A stretch of 28,665 bases of DNA from Saccharofermentans sp. (GTDB lineage: Bacteria; Bacillota_A; Clostridia; Saccharofermentanales; Saccharofermentanaceae). Of this stretch, positions 21,792 through 28,665 are shown piece after piece. The notes under the pieces are model-generated. The model was not told the origin of the DNA. It saw only the letters and a list, made by a program, of their open reading frames with translations, and did no database searches. How positions within the stretch are numbered: the stretch's first letter is position 1; each line of letters starts with the position of its first letter. The DNA is taken from NCBI GenBank assembly GCA_024695565.1, contig JAILHX010000033.1, positions 1 through 28,665 on the forward strand, in the 5' to 3' direction. The position numbers and the translations under genes are program-made.

Positions 21792-23714
21792 TTATGTTTT
21801 CTTATGCTGCCTCTTCTCTTCGTACATGGCCTTGTCGGCGATCTTCAGGTACCGGGAGAACAGCTGATACTCATCGAGGCGGTCTTCCTTATCGACCTTG
21901 GCAGGCTCGGCAATGTAAGAACCGACGCTGACGTTGACGTCGTAGTGCTTGTTCTCCGAACGGATCTTGGTTGAGATAAAATCTCTTACCGAACGGACAA
22001 AATTCGCAACTCTCAACGCGTCGTAATTTTTAGCGAGGACAACGAACTCGTCACCGCCTGATCTCGTGCACATCTCATCGTCGCCTGATGCAGCCATGAG
22101 CGCGGAAGCGATCGCCTTGATGCCGTAGTCGCCTTCGTGGTGTCCGTAGTTATCGTTGATGAGTTTTAAGTCGTCCATATCGAAAACCATTACCGCGAGA
22201 CCCGTATTCTTCTCGCAGCATTCTTCGAAGTACTCGTGGAAGAACTTCTCGACGCCGTATCTGTTGTAAAGACCCGTAAGCATATCCCTGCTGTAGAGAA
22301 ATTCCAGTCTGTTAACGGTCGACTGCAAGTTTCTCTGGATGCGGCGGTTCTCGAAGATCATGCCGAGGTCAACGAGCCAGGACTGCTGGACTTCCTGCTC
22401 CTGCAGATCGATGTTGGGATTCACTATGAGATAACCCATGTAGTACTGCAGGTGGTGGATCGTGAAGATGTAGTAAGGATTGGGATCTTCCAAAAGGTCC
22501 TTGGGAAGGATATCCTTCTTGCGGAACGTCTGGACCGGGAAATCTTTGTCACCGATGAAGCCGGTTACGATAGTCATGTCTTCATCAGTAGTCGAATAAG
22601 ATTCATCTACTGTTCTCTGCTGGTCCCAGCCGGGTGCGAGGCACAGGAGCATATCCTTGTAGCCTGCATTCCACTTCGCATTCTTATTGACCACAGAGAA
22701 GAAATCAGGCAATGTCTCAGCCTCTGCCACGCCTAACATGAGGTTTGTGGTGGACTGCGAAACATCCGTCGCGTTTCTTAACTTCTTGAGATAAATGCCT
22801 CTGATATCCTGAATGTTCTCAGCCGTCTTCGGTTTGCATCCGCACGACTGTTGAACGAGCAGCTCACCCAATATCCTGATGGTATTAGGAACCTGCCTTC
22901 CTTCGAAGATCTCTGACAGTGCGAGGACCGCGGAATATCCTGAATTATAGAAAGGCTGTCTCGATGTCGTGATCGAAGGATAACCGTTGACAGCATCATC
23001 AACACCGTCGTAACCTGTTACGAGCATATCTTCAGGAACACGGATGCCTCTTGCGCGGCATGCCGCAATGAGACCTATGGCACTGTAGTCATTCGCACAG
23101 GCAACTGCATCAGGAAGCTTTTTGCCTTCCTTCTCACAGTTTGCCAATATGTAATTGAGAGCGTCCTCACCGCAGTCGCGCCAGAGGTTCCCGAAGAACA
23201 CTTTGTTGTCGTCGTACTCGATATCGTGAGCGATAAGAGCGCTCTTATATGCAGAGAGTCTCTCGTATGTAAAGTCTTTATCTTTGGTGCCTGCCAGATG
23301 ATAAATGTCACGGCAGCCGTGGACTTCGATCAGATGGTTTACGATCTCACTATAAGAATGAGTATCGTCACAGACGATGTTTATATAGCCTTCGTCGTAA
23401 CCTCCGATATTGATTACCGGTTTGTCGGTCTTCGACAGGATATGCTTCAGATGCCCCTTCACGGAACCGTTGATATAAGTGCTGATCTTAATGACTCCGT
23501 CAAAGTCACTGAGATCGGGAATGTCAAACGATACGTTGTCGCCCTGGTCGTACTTCACATACTCATCGTAGTTTCTTCCGCTGTATGAATCGGAAAAACT
23601 CGCAAAGTAGATAACCTTGATCCCGCTGTCCAGGGCAGCGGCATTGATGCCCTTCTGCATCAGACCCGACATAGGTTCATAAACATGAGATGTAAATACA
23701 GCAATCTTTTTCAT
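21792..23714 (-). CDS. LacI-like sensor fused to a GGDEF domain
   Basis: The 640-residue cytoplasmic protein starts directly with a periplasmic-binding-type sensor (about 1-290, MKKIAVFTSHVYEPMSGLMQKGI ... ACANDYSAIGLIAACRARGIRVPEDMLVTGYDG), without the DNA-binding HTH of LacI regulators. A Cys pair (SCGC) closes it. A middle region (about 300-460) resembles a GAF-type sensor. A C-terminal GGDEF domain (about 470-635) has RDMLTGLYNRYG, VFDMDDLKLINDNYGHHEGD and RSGGDEF intact. The inhibitory RxxD site is not evident. It should make cyclic di-GMP in response to a small ligand, perhaps a sugar. It diverges from the serine hydrolase gene across a 204-base control region. Its stop abuts that of the ABC permease. 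Confidence 0.9.
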   Translation of the reverse strand: MKKIAVFTSHVYEPMSGLMQKGINAAALDSGIKVIYFASFSDSYSGRNYDEYVKYDQGDNVSFDIPDLSDFDGVIKISTYINGSVKGHLKHILSKTDKPVINIGGYDEGYINIVCDDTHSYSEIVNHLIEVHGCRDIYHLAGTKDKDFTYERLSAYKSALIAHDIEYDDNKVFFGNLWRDCGEDALNYILANCEKEGKKLPDAVACANDYSAIGLIAACRARGIRVPEDMLVTGYDGVDDAVNGYPSITTSRQPFYNSGYSAVLALSEIFEGRQVPNTIRILGELLVQQSCGCKPKTAENIQDIRGIYLKKLRNATDVSQSTTNLMLGVAEAETLPDFFSVVNKNAKWNAGYKDMLLCLAPGWDQQRTVDESYSTTDEDMTIVTGFIGDKDFPVQTFRKKDILPKDLLEDPNPYYIFTIHHLQYYMGYLIVNPNIDLQEQEVQQSWLVDLGMIFENRRIQRNLQSTVNRLEFLYSRDMLTGLYNRYGVEKFFHEYFEECCEKNTGLAVMVFDMDDLKLINDNYGHHEGDYGIKAIASALMAASGDDEMCTRSGGDEFVVLAKNYDALRVANFVRSVRDFISTKIRSENKHYDVNVSVGSYIAEPAKVDKEDRLDEYQLFSRYLKIADKAMYEEKRQHKKT

Positions 23715-23771
23715 AGCATTCTAAATCCCCGGTAAGATCCGAACATAATTCGCCCTTGTACTACAACTTCG

Positions 23772-23894
23772 ATTATAAAATGCTTTTATGTCTATTGAAT
23801 TAACCCAATGTTAATTATACCCCGACATATGAAAGATAGTTCTGTAAACAAGATGGAAATTGTCGGGTTTCATATTTATGAGGTGTCATATAAT
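23772..23894. promoter_or_regulatory. divergent control region with inverted and interleaved repeats
   Basis: The leftward -10 is TATAAT at 23772-23777 with a weak -35 (TTCAAT, 16 bases away). The rightward -10 is TATAAT at 23889-23894. Between them AATTAAC-N5-GTTAATT (23798-23816) is a perfect inverted repeat. CCCGACA (23821-23827) and TATGAAA (23828-23834) are mirrored in the same order by TGTCGGG (23861-23867) and TTTCATA (23868-23874). Two overlapping operators, or bound protein pairs, could explain this. Confidence 0.45.
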
Positions 23895-23918
23895 ATACGG
23901 AGTTGAAAGGCGGTTTAT

Positions 23919-25778
23919 ATGAAAATTTCTTTAAAAGCTTTTATCAGCACGATATGTGCGTCAGCCGTTCTCTTAGGCGGCACCGCTGTCTTTGCTGACG
24001 ATAATAGAACAACTCCCACAGGGATCAAATACGATGACATCGGCTCGGCAATTGAGACCTGGTCTGAAGAAAACCCTGACGCTTTTGTCTCTTTTGTAAC
24101 CTCGGTTTTTGACAAAGACGAGATCCTCTATGAAGGCGCCTTCGGATATTCCGACCGCGAAAACGAGGTCCTCGCAGACAGCGAGACCGTCTATGAATGG
24201 GGCTCGGTTACCAAACTCACGGTATGGGTCAGCGTCATGCAGCTCTACGAGCAGGGCAAGATCGATCTGAACGCTGACGTGCGCGGATACCTGCCCGAAG
24301 ATTTCTTCCAAAATCTTAAGTACGACGAGCCTGTAACAATGTTAAATCTCATGAACCACAACGCAGGATGGTGCGAGACCACGTGGGCTCTGCAGGTCGA
24401 TGACGCAGGCGATGTCGTCCCCCTCGAGCAGGCTTTGCGAGACACCGAACCGCCTCAGATCTACCGTCCCGGCGAAGTCTGTTCATACTCCAACTGGGGT
24501 GCGGCACTCGCGGGATTCATCGTCGAGAGGATCAGCGGAATGTCTTTTGCCGATTATGTTCATCAGAATATTTTCGAGCCCCTCGGAATGGAACACACAT
24601 CGATCCTCCCCGATCACAGCGACAACAGTTGGGTTAAGCAGAAGCGCGAAGAACTCGTATCTTACTCCACCTTCTACGGCACATCATGGGACGAAGAAGG
24701 TCATGAACTGGTCTACATAAATCTCTATCCGGCAGGATCTGCCACGGGCACCGTATCCGATATGGCGCGCTTTGCGCAGAGCTTTGTCAGCGACGACTGC
24801 CAGCTGTTCTCAAATAAGGAGACACGTGATCTCCTGCTCTCGCCTTCACTTTTCTTAGGCGACACTGACATTCCCGTCTGCTGTCACGGTCTCTGGACTG
24901 AAGACCGCGGGGGCGTACGTCTCCTGGGCCACTCGGGCGGAACGAATTCCTGCTCAACTAATCTTCTGTTCGATACGGAAACAGGCCTTGGCATGGTCTT
25001 CATGACCGCCGGCGGAAAGCACGAGATACCTACCCTGATATTCGGGGAAGAGACTGCTTTTGATCCGGAAAGATACTCATCTTCCATATCTTCACCCGGA
25101 AGCCTTGCGGGCATATATGCAGGCTGCAGATCAGTCCGTCACGGCGTTTACAAGATATACGGACTGTTCAGCGTTCTCCCGCTGACTTATAACGGAGACA
25201 ATACATATAACGTAGCAGGAAGCGCCACGATGACACAGATCTCCGATGACATGCTAACCCTTGACCAGGACGATACGTCATTCCCCGTATATGTTTACAA
25301 GACAAGCGATGGAGATACGATATTATCACTGGGCTCACAGAGTTTTGCGAGCGATAAGTCCCTGATCCCGTCACTCGTGTTCCTCGCGCTGTTTGCGCTG
25401 ATCACAGTTGCAGGAATATTCATGCTGTTAAGCAAGCTCCTGGTGCTCATGTTCAGACAGCATAAGCCCTACAGGTTCGAACTGTTCGTCATCTTATCCC
25501 AGATCTTCAGAGTGGTCTCGATCCTGCCTCCGTTCTTCCTCATCGGTGCAAACGATGACCAGTATGGTCTTACGCGCACACAGGGTTATACCATCGCAGG
25601 CATCGAAGCAGTGTGCCTCGCTGTGTTCGGCGTGACACTCGTAACATCCGTCCTCGGCCTGATCTCAAAAGACAGCGAGGCAGAGCCGAAGTACAAATAC
25701 ATCTTAAGCATCATCGGCTGCGCGATATCGATCGCCACGATACTGATACTTGAGATGGTAAACGTCTGGGGAATCTGA
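23919..25778 (+). CDS. secreted beta-lactamase-like serine hydrolase with membrane tail
   Basis: The 619-residue protein has a signal peptide (cut near VFA-DD) and a class C beta-lactamase/penicillin-binding fold (about 35-380) with the full active-site set: S96-x-x-K99 (SVTK), Y190-S-N192 and H338-S-G-G. A beta-rich stretch (about 385-480) comes next, and then four membrane helices (about 483-505, 520-540, 560-582, 592-612). Such proteins are DD-peptidases or esterases acting on wall or small secreted molecules; true antibiotic hydrolysis is less likely. The helices should hold the catalytic domain outside the cell. The start has GAAAGGCGG upstream. It diverges from the LacI-like GGDEF gene. 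Confidence 0.85.
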   Translation: MKISLKAFISTICASAVLLGGTAVFADDNRTTPTGIKYDDIGSAIETWSEENPDAFVSFVTSVFDKDEILYEGAFGYSDRENEVLADSETVYEWGSVTKLTVWVSVMQLYEQGKIDLNADVRGYLPEDFFQNLKYDEPVTMLNLMNHNAGWCETTWALQVDDAGDVVPLEQALRDTEPPQIYRPGEVCSYSNWGAALAGFIVERISGMSFADYVHQNIFEPLGMEHTSILPDHSDNSWVKQKREELVSYSTFYGTSWDEEGHELVYINLYPAGSATGTVSDMARFAQSFVSDDCQLFSNKETRDLLLSPSLFLGDTDIPVCCHGLWTEDRGGVRLLGHSGGTNSCSTNLLFDTETGLGMVFMTAGGKHEIPTLIFGEETAFDPERYSSSISSPGSLAGIYAGCRSVRHGVYKIYGLFSVLPLTYNGDNTYNVAGSATMTQISDDMLTLDQDDTSFPVYVYKTSDGDTILSLGSQSFASDKSLIPSLVFLALFALITVAGIFMLLSKLLVLMFRQHKPYRFELFVILSQIFRVVSILPPFFLIGANDDQYGLTRTQGYTIAGIEAVCLAVFGVTLVTSVLGLISKDSEAEPKYKYILSIIGCAISIATILILEMVNVWGI

Positions 25779-26110
25779 AGTTATTTTGCCGGTCCCGGAA
25801 TTTCCGGGCGCTTGGGCTTGCACGTTGAATTGCCCCAAATTAGCTAAAACAGCACCTTTGGGGGCAACTCTCTATCAGTACCGAAGCTGTTAACGAAGAT
25901 ATGCAAATCTCTCATTTACGTTAATGACAACAAAACCCGGTTATCAAGCTTTGGTGTTACGAGATTGTTAAAGTCGAGACTTAACCGTAAACAAATGGTT
26001 AGAAGTTTTCATAACCCCATGCAATAGGATTTTGGGCATGTTAGAATTCTGGAAATGATGATGCGGAATATGTCTGCAGCTACTCCTCTTAAGGGTGCAA
26101 TGGAGCATTT
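25779..26110. other. gene-free gap with several hairpins
   Basis: No gene was seen. Structures are CCCGGAA-T-TTCCGGG (25794-25808), TTGCCCCAAA (25830-25839) with TTTGGGGGCAA (25857-25867, one-base bulge), TTAACG (25890-25895) with CGTTAA (25919-25924) enclosing AGAT/ATCT, and GTTAAAGTC/GACTTAAC (25967-25985). None has a U-tract, so the end of the hydrolase message is unclear. They do not match the cyclic-di-GMP riboswitch patterns I know. One may be a leader element of the GGDEF-EAL gene. Confidence 0.4.
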
Positions 26111-27847
26111 ATGACCAAAAAGACAGAAACAACTATGTCCAGAAATAACATGGATAAGGTCATGCAGGACCTGTCGATGAAGAAAGAGACTCCGAAGAGT
26201 GTCTTTATTGTTCTGGTAATGATCTATATTACAGCTTCGGTGTTTACCGTCCTGGCTTCAAGAAGCGCGGGTGCGATCCATGTTTTCGAGAACGAGGTAG
26301 CGCTGGCTTCATTTGCCGGTGTGTTCTCTTCGGTATCAAACATCGTTCTCATCTGCCTCGCAGTGCTGTTCCGCAAACCGGGATTCGTCTTCTCGCTCAT
26401 ATGCATCATCCTGCAGTTCCCGATGCTGATCGTAAACGTCTTCTTCAGACACGTGACGACCAATCTGCCGGGACTGTTTATGAACTTCTTCTGCCTGATA
26501 GCCATCGTAATCATTTATGTGTCATATCGAAAAGTCCTTCAGTACCAGAAGGGCATCCGTGACCAGGCGATCAAGGACAGGCTCACAGGGCTTCCCAACA
26601 GATTTGCCAGCACGGAACTGGTTGAGGATCTTATCGGGCGGGGCGAGAAGTTCGCGATCGTATCCATCGATCTTAATGACTTCAAGAGCATCAACGATAC
26701 CATGGGTCATGAGACGGGCAATATCGTACTGAGAAGTCTTGCGGACCGCTGGGTTGCGCTTGCAGATTCAATGGAGAACAACATCAGCGTGTTCGTCTCA
26801 CGTCATTCCGGCGATGAGTATTCATTGATCATCAGCGGCTATAATTTCTCTGATGATATCGAGAAGGTAATAGCGCAGTTCAGAACAGAACTCGAGAAGA
26901 AGATGACGATCGATGACTGCGATTACTTCCTTACGGCATGCTATGGATTTGCGGAATTCCCCAAGGACAGCAACAGTTCCGATACGTTATTCCTCTATGC
27001 TGACACAGCTCTGCACGAAGCAAAGAGGATCGGATCTTCCAATTCCGTTCTGCACTTTAAGCCTGACATCCTTAACACGGAAAAGACGCTTGAGACTGAG
27101 CGTAAGATCCGTTCGGCTCTCGAAAACAATAAGATATTCTTCCACCTCCAGCCGCAGTATGACATCGACCATAACCTCCGTGGTTTTGAGGCACTCGCGA
27201 GAATGAAGGATCCCGACGGCAACTATATCAGCCCCTCCGAATTCATTCCCGTTGCCGAGAAGACAGGTCTTGTCGACCGCATCGACATGAGAGTATTCGA
27301 ACTCTCCATGGAATTCTTATCTAACGTTTTGCGAGCTAAGAAGGACAGCGACCTGATCGTCAGCTGCAATGTGTCTGTAAGACATCTCATGAAGAATAAC
27401 TTCATCGAAGAGATCAAGAATGCACTCGTTAAGTATCAGGTTCCCGCGAGCCACGTTGAGATCGAGATCACGGAATCCATCATGATCGATTCACTCGAGA
27501 AGGCATTGGACAGAATAGACGAGATCAAGGAGATGGGCATGAAGGTAGCGATCGATGACTTCGGTACAGGCTACTCTTCACTAAGCTACTTAAACAACTT
27601 CCCGTCTGACCTTCTTAAGATCGACAAGTCATTCATCGACCTGATGAACACCAGCGAATCTTCCAAACAGTATGTCGCAACGATCGTATCCATCGGCCAC
27701 ATCTTAAACCTCAGCGTTATCTCTGAAGGCGTTGAAGATGAAGCGCAGATCGAGACATTAAAAGAGATCGGATGTGACTATATCCAGGGATTTGTATGGG
27801 GCCGTCCGATGCCGGCAGACGATGCACTGGAGATAGTATTTCAATAA
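26111..27847 (+). CDS. membrane GGDEF-EAL protein, probable cyclic-di-GMP phosphodiesterase
   Basis: The 578-residue protein has four membrane helices (about 30-140), a GGDEF domain (about 153-315) and an EAL domain (about 326-575). The GGDEF site reads HSGDEY (232-237), so the first glycine and last phenylalanine are changed and cyclase activity is doubtful. The EAL domain keeps FEALAR (Glu360), CNVS, IEITES, DDFGTGYSSL, LKIDKSF and SEGVED, the metal and catalytic set, so it should cleave cyclic di-GMP to pGpG. A degenerate GGDEF commonly binds GTP and tunes the EAL domain. The start has TGGAG six bases upstream. A terminator follows. It opposes the two cyclases of this window in action. Confidence 0.95.
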   Translation: MTKKTETTMSRNNMDKVMQDLSMKKETPKSVFIVLVMIYITASVFTVLASRSAGAIHVFENEVALASFAGVFSSVSNIVLICLAVLFRKPGFVFSLICIILQFPMLIVNVFFRHVTTNLPGLFMNFFCLIAIVIIYVSYRKVLQYQKGIRDQAIKDRLTGLPNRFASTELVEDLIGRGEKFAIVSIDLNDFKSINDTMGHETGNIVLRSLADRWVALADSMENNISVFVSRHSGDEYSLIISGYNFSDDIEKVIAQFRTELEKKMTIDDCDYFLTACYGFAEFPKDSNSSDTLFLYADTALHEAKRIGSSNSVLHFKPDILNTEKTLETERKIRSALENNKIFFHLQPQYDIDHNLRGFEALARMKDPDGNYISPSEFIPVAEKTGLVDRIDMRVFELSMEFLSNVLRAKKDSDLIVSCNVSVRHLMKNNFIEEIKNALVKYQVPASHVEIEITESIMIDSLEKALDRIDEIKEMGMKVAIDDFGTGYSSLSYLNNFPSDLLKIDKSFIDLMNTSESSKQYVATIVSIGHILNLSVISEGVEDEAQIETLKEIGCDYIQGFVWGRPMPADDALEIVFQ

Positions 27848-27874
27848 GTCTTCCTAAGTTAATTAAGTAATATC

Positions 27875-27911
27875 AAAAAGCGGCGGCGGGATCTCTCCTG
27901 CCGCTGTTTTG
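27875..27911 (+). terminator. terminator after the GGDEF-EAL gene
   Basis: AGCGGC-GGCGGGA, a short loop and TCCT-GCCGCT form a GC-rich stem with a bulge, followed by GTTTTGATTT. A TATAAT right after it (27915-27920) may belong to the promoter of the methyltransferase gene. Confidence 0.7.
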
Positions 27912-27949
27912 ATTTATAATGTTAATCAGCTTATAAAGAGGAGACACTT

Positions 27950-28665
27950 ATGGATATCAAGGATGAGAGAATAGATTCAGGCAAAGCTTTTGACTGGGGC
28001 AGGACTTCAAGGGAATATGCAAAGTTTCGTGACATCTACCCTGATGAATTCTACCAAAGAGTTGCTGACAGAGGTTTGTGCGTTAAGGGCCAGAAGGTTT
28101 TGGACCTGGGAACCGGCACGGGCGTTTTGCCGCGCCACATGTATAAGTACGGCGCTGACTGGGTAGGAACAGATATCTCACCCGAGCAGATAGAACAGGC
28201 AAAACTTCTGGCTGAAGATGCAGGTATGGATATAGATTTCCGCGTTATGTCAGCTGAACAATTAGACTTCCCCAAGGGAACTTTTGACGTTATCACGGCA
28301 TGCCAGTGTTTCTGGTATTTTGATCATGAGAAGGTAATGCCTGTTTTCGCAGACATGTTAAAACCTGACGGAAAGATCGTGATCCTTTACATGGCGTGGC
28401 TCCCTGATGAAGATAAGATCGCTGGCGAGAGCGAGAAGATGATACTTAGGTACAGCCCGACATGGTCAGGCGGACACGCGACGCGCAAGCCTAACTGGGT
28501 ACCGGACTGTGCATATGAATACTTCGATCTGGTTGAGCACGAAGAGTACGATCTAAACGTTCCGTTTACCAGAGAAACATGGCACGGAAGAGTCAGGGCG
28601 AGCCGCGGGATCGGCGCTTCTTTGTCTTCTGAAGAACTCGAAAAGTGGGATAAAGAACACCGCGC
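27950..28665 (+). CDS. class I SAM-dependent methyltransferase, cut by window edge
   Basis: An ATG at 27950 with AAGAGGAG eight bases upstream opens a frame of 238 codons that runs off the window without a stop. The SAM-binding motif is VLDLGTGTGVLP (about 50-61), followed by GTDISPEQIEQAKLLA (motif II region), the acidic-turn stretch AEQLDFPKGTFDVITACQCFWYF (motif IV), and DMLKPDGKIVIL. This is the Methyltransf_11/UbiE-like Rossmann fold, usually 240-260 residues long, so little is missing. The substrate cannot be told. It stands alone after a terminator. Confidence 0.9.
   Translation, partial: MDIKDERIDSGKAFDWGRTSREYAKFRDIYPDEFYQRVADRGLCVKGQKVLDLGTGTGVLPRHMYKYGADWVGTDISPEQIEQAKLLAEDAGMDIDFRVMSAEQLDFPKGTFDVITACQCFWYFDHEKVMPVFADMLKPDGKIVILYMAWLPDEDKIAGESEKMILRYSPTWSGGHATRKPNWVPDCAYEYFDLVEHEEYDLNVPFTRETWHGRVRASRGIGASLSSEELEKWDKEHR

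Noticed and set aside
22236..22736. 166-codon rightward frame inside the sensor-cyclase gene
   Set aside because: It lies wholly opposite a gene with clear domains, has no own ribosome site, and gives a peptide of shadow type.
23919..25778. True antibiotic-resistance beta-lactamase
   Set aside because: The active-site motifs are shared with many DD-peptidases and esterases, and the membrane tail and size are not those of resistance enzymes.
25779..26110. Cyclic-di-GMP (GEMM-type) riboswitch before the GGDEF-EAL gene
   Set aside because: The conserved GEMM strings around the paired loops are not present. Only generic hairpins are seen.

Overview
The window reads as a stretch of chromosome from a Firmicute of the class Clostridia, most likely a gut or rumen member of the Oscillospirales/Lachnospirales type. 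The reasons are strong AGGAGG-type ribosome sites, U-tract hairpin terminators, an ECF-type vitamin transporter next to type III pantothenate kinase, lipoproteins with Thr/Ser/Glu-rich linkers, many GGDEF proteins, and a LacI-like sensor fused to GGDEF. Genus cannot be fixed by eye. No rRNA, tRNA or CRISPR array was seen.

Left part (1-9430), accessory in character. The last 40 codons of an unidentified gene are followed by a six-gene leftward cluster (4609 to 363). Its order is a 47-residue protein with two copies of a QI[S/T]IW motif, a CAP-domain lipoprotein, a 97-residue protein resembling only region 2 of a sigma-70 factor, a ClpP-type serine protease with an intact triad, a 139-residue unknown, and a short soluble VirD4/TraG-like ATPase. 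A perfect 16-bp palindrome sits before the first gene. I know of no described system with this composition, and it is the best candidate for something new. Next come an unknown rightward protein, a secreted protein with two tandem copies of one domain, a small VanZ-like membrane protein, a candidate structured RNA of about 147 nt with its own promoter and terminator, and a divergent pair: an XRE-type regulator and a membrane-anchored serine/threonine kinase with an apparently leaderless mRNA.

Middle part (9430-16200). An acyltransferase-3 membrane protein and a membrane GGDEF protein point left. Rightward lies a probable pantothenate supply operon (ECF S component plus coaX) with a textbook terminator. 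An orphan HerA-like ATPase points left. The gaps here hold regular short repeat arrays: four 52-bp units of TTATCA/TGATAA, three 64-bp units rich in AACGT, and two 65-bp palindromic units of TATGGT/ACCATA. Each family appears confined to its own gap.

Right part (16200-28665), more ordinary: an Ig-like lipoprotein, a MutS-like ATPase without mismatch domains, a zinc-ribbon protein plus ABC exporter operon, a LacI-like sensor/GGDEF protein divergent from a secreted serine hydrolase with a membrane tail, a GGDEF-EAL protein with a degenerate GGDEF site but intact EAL residues, and the start of a SAM-dependent methyltransferase cut by the window edge. Three cyclic-di-GMP proteins in 17 kb suggest heavy use of that messenger.
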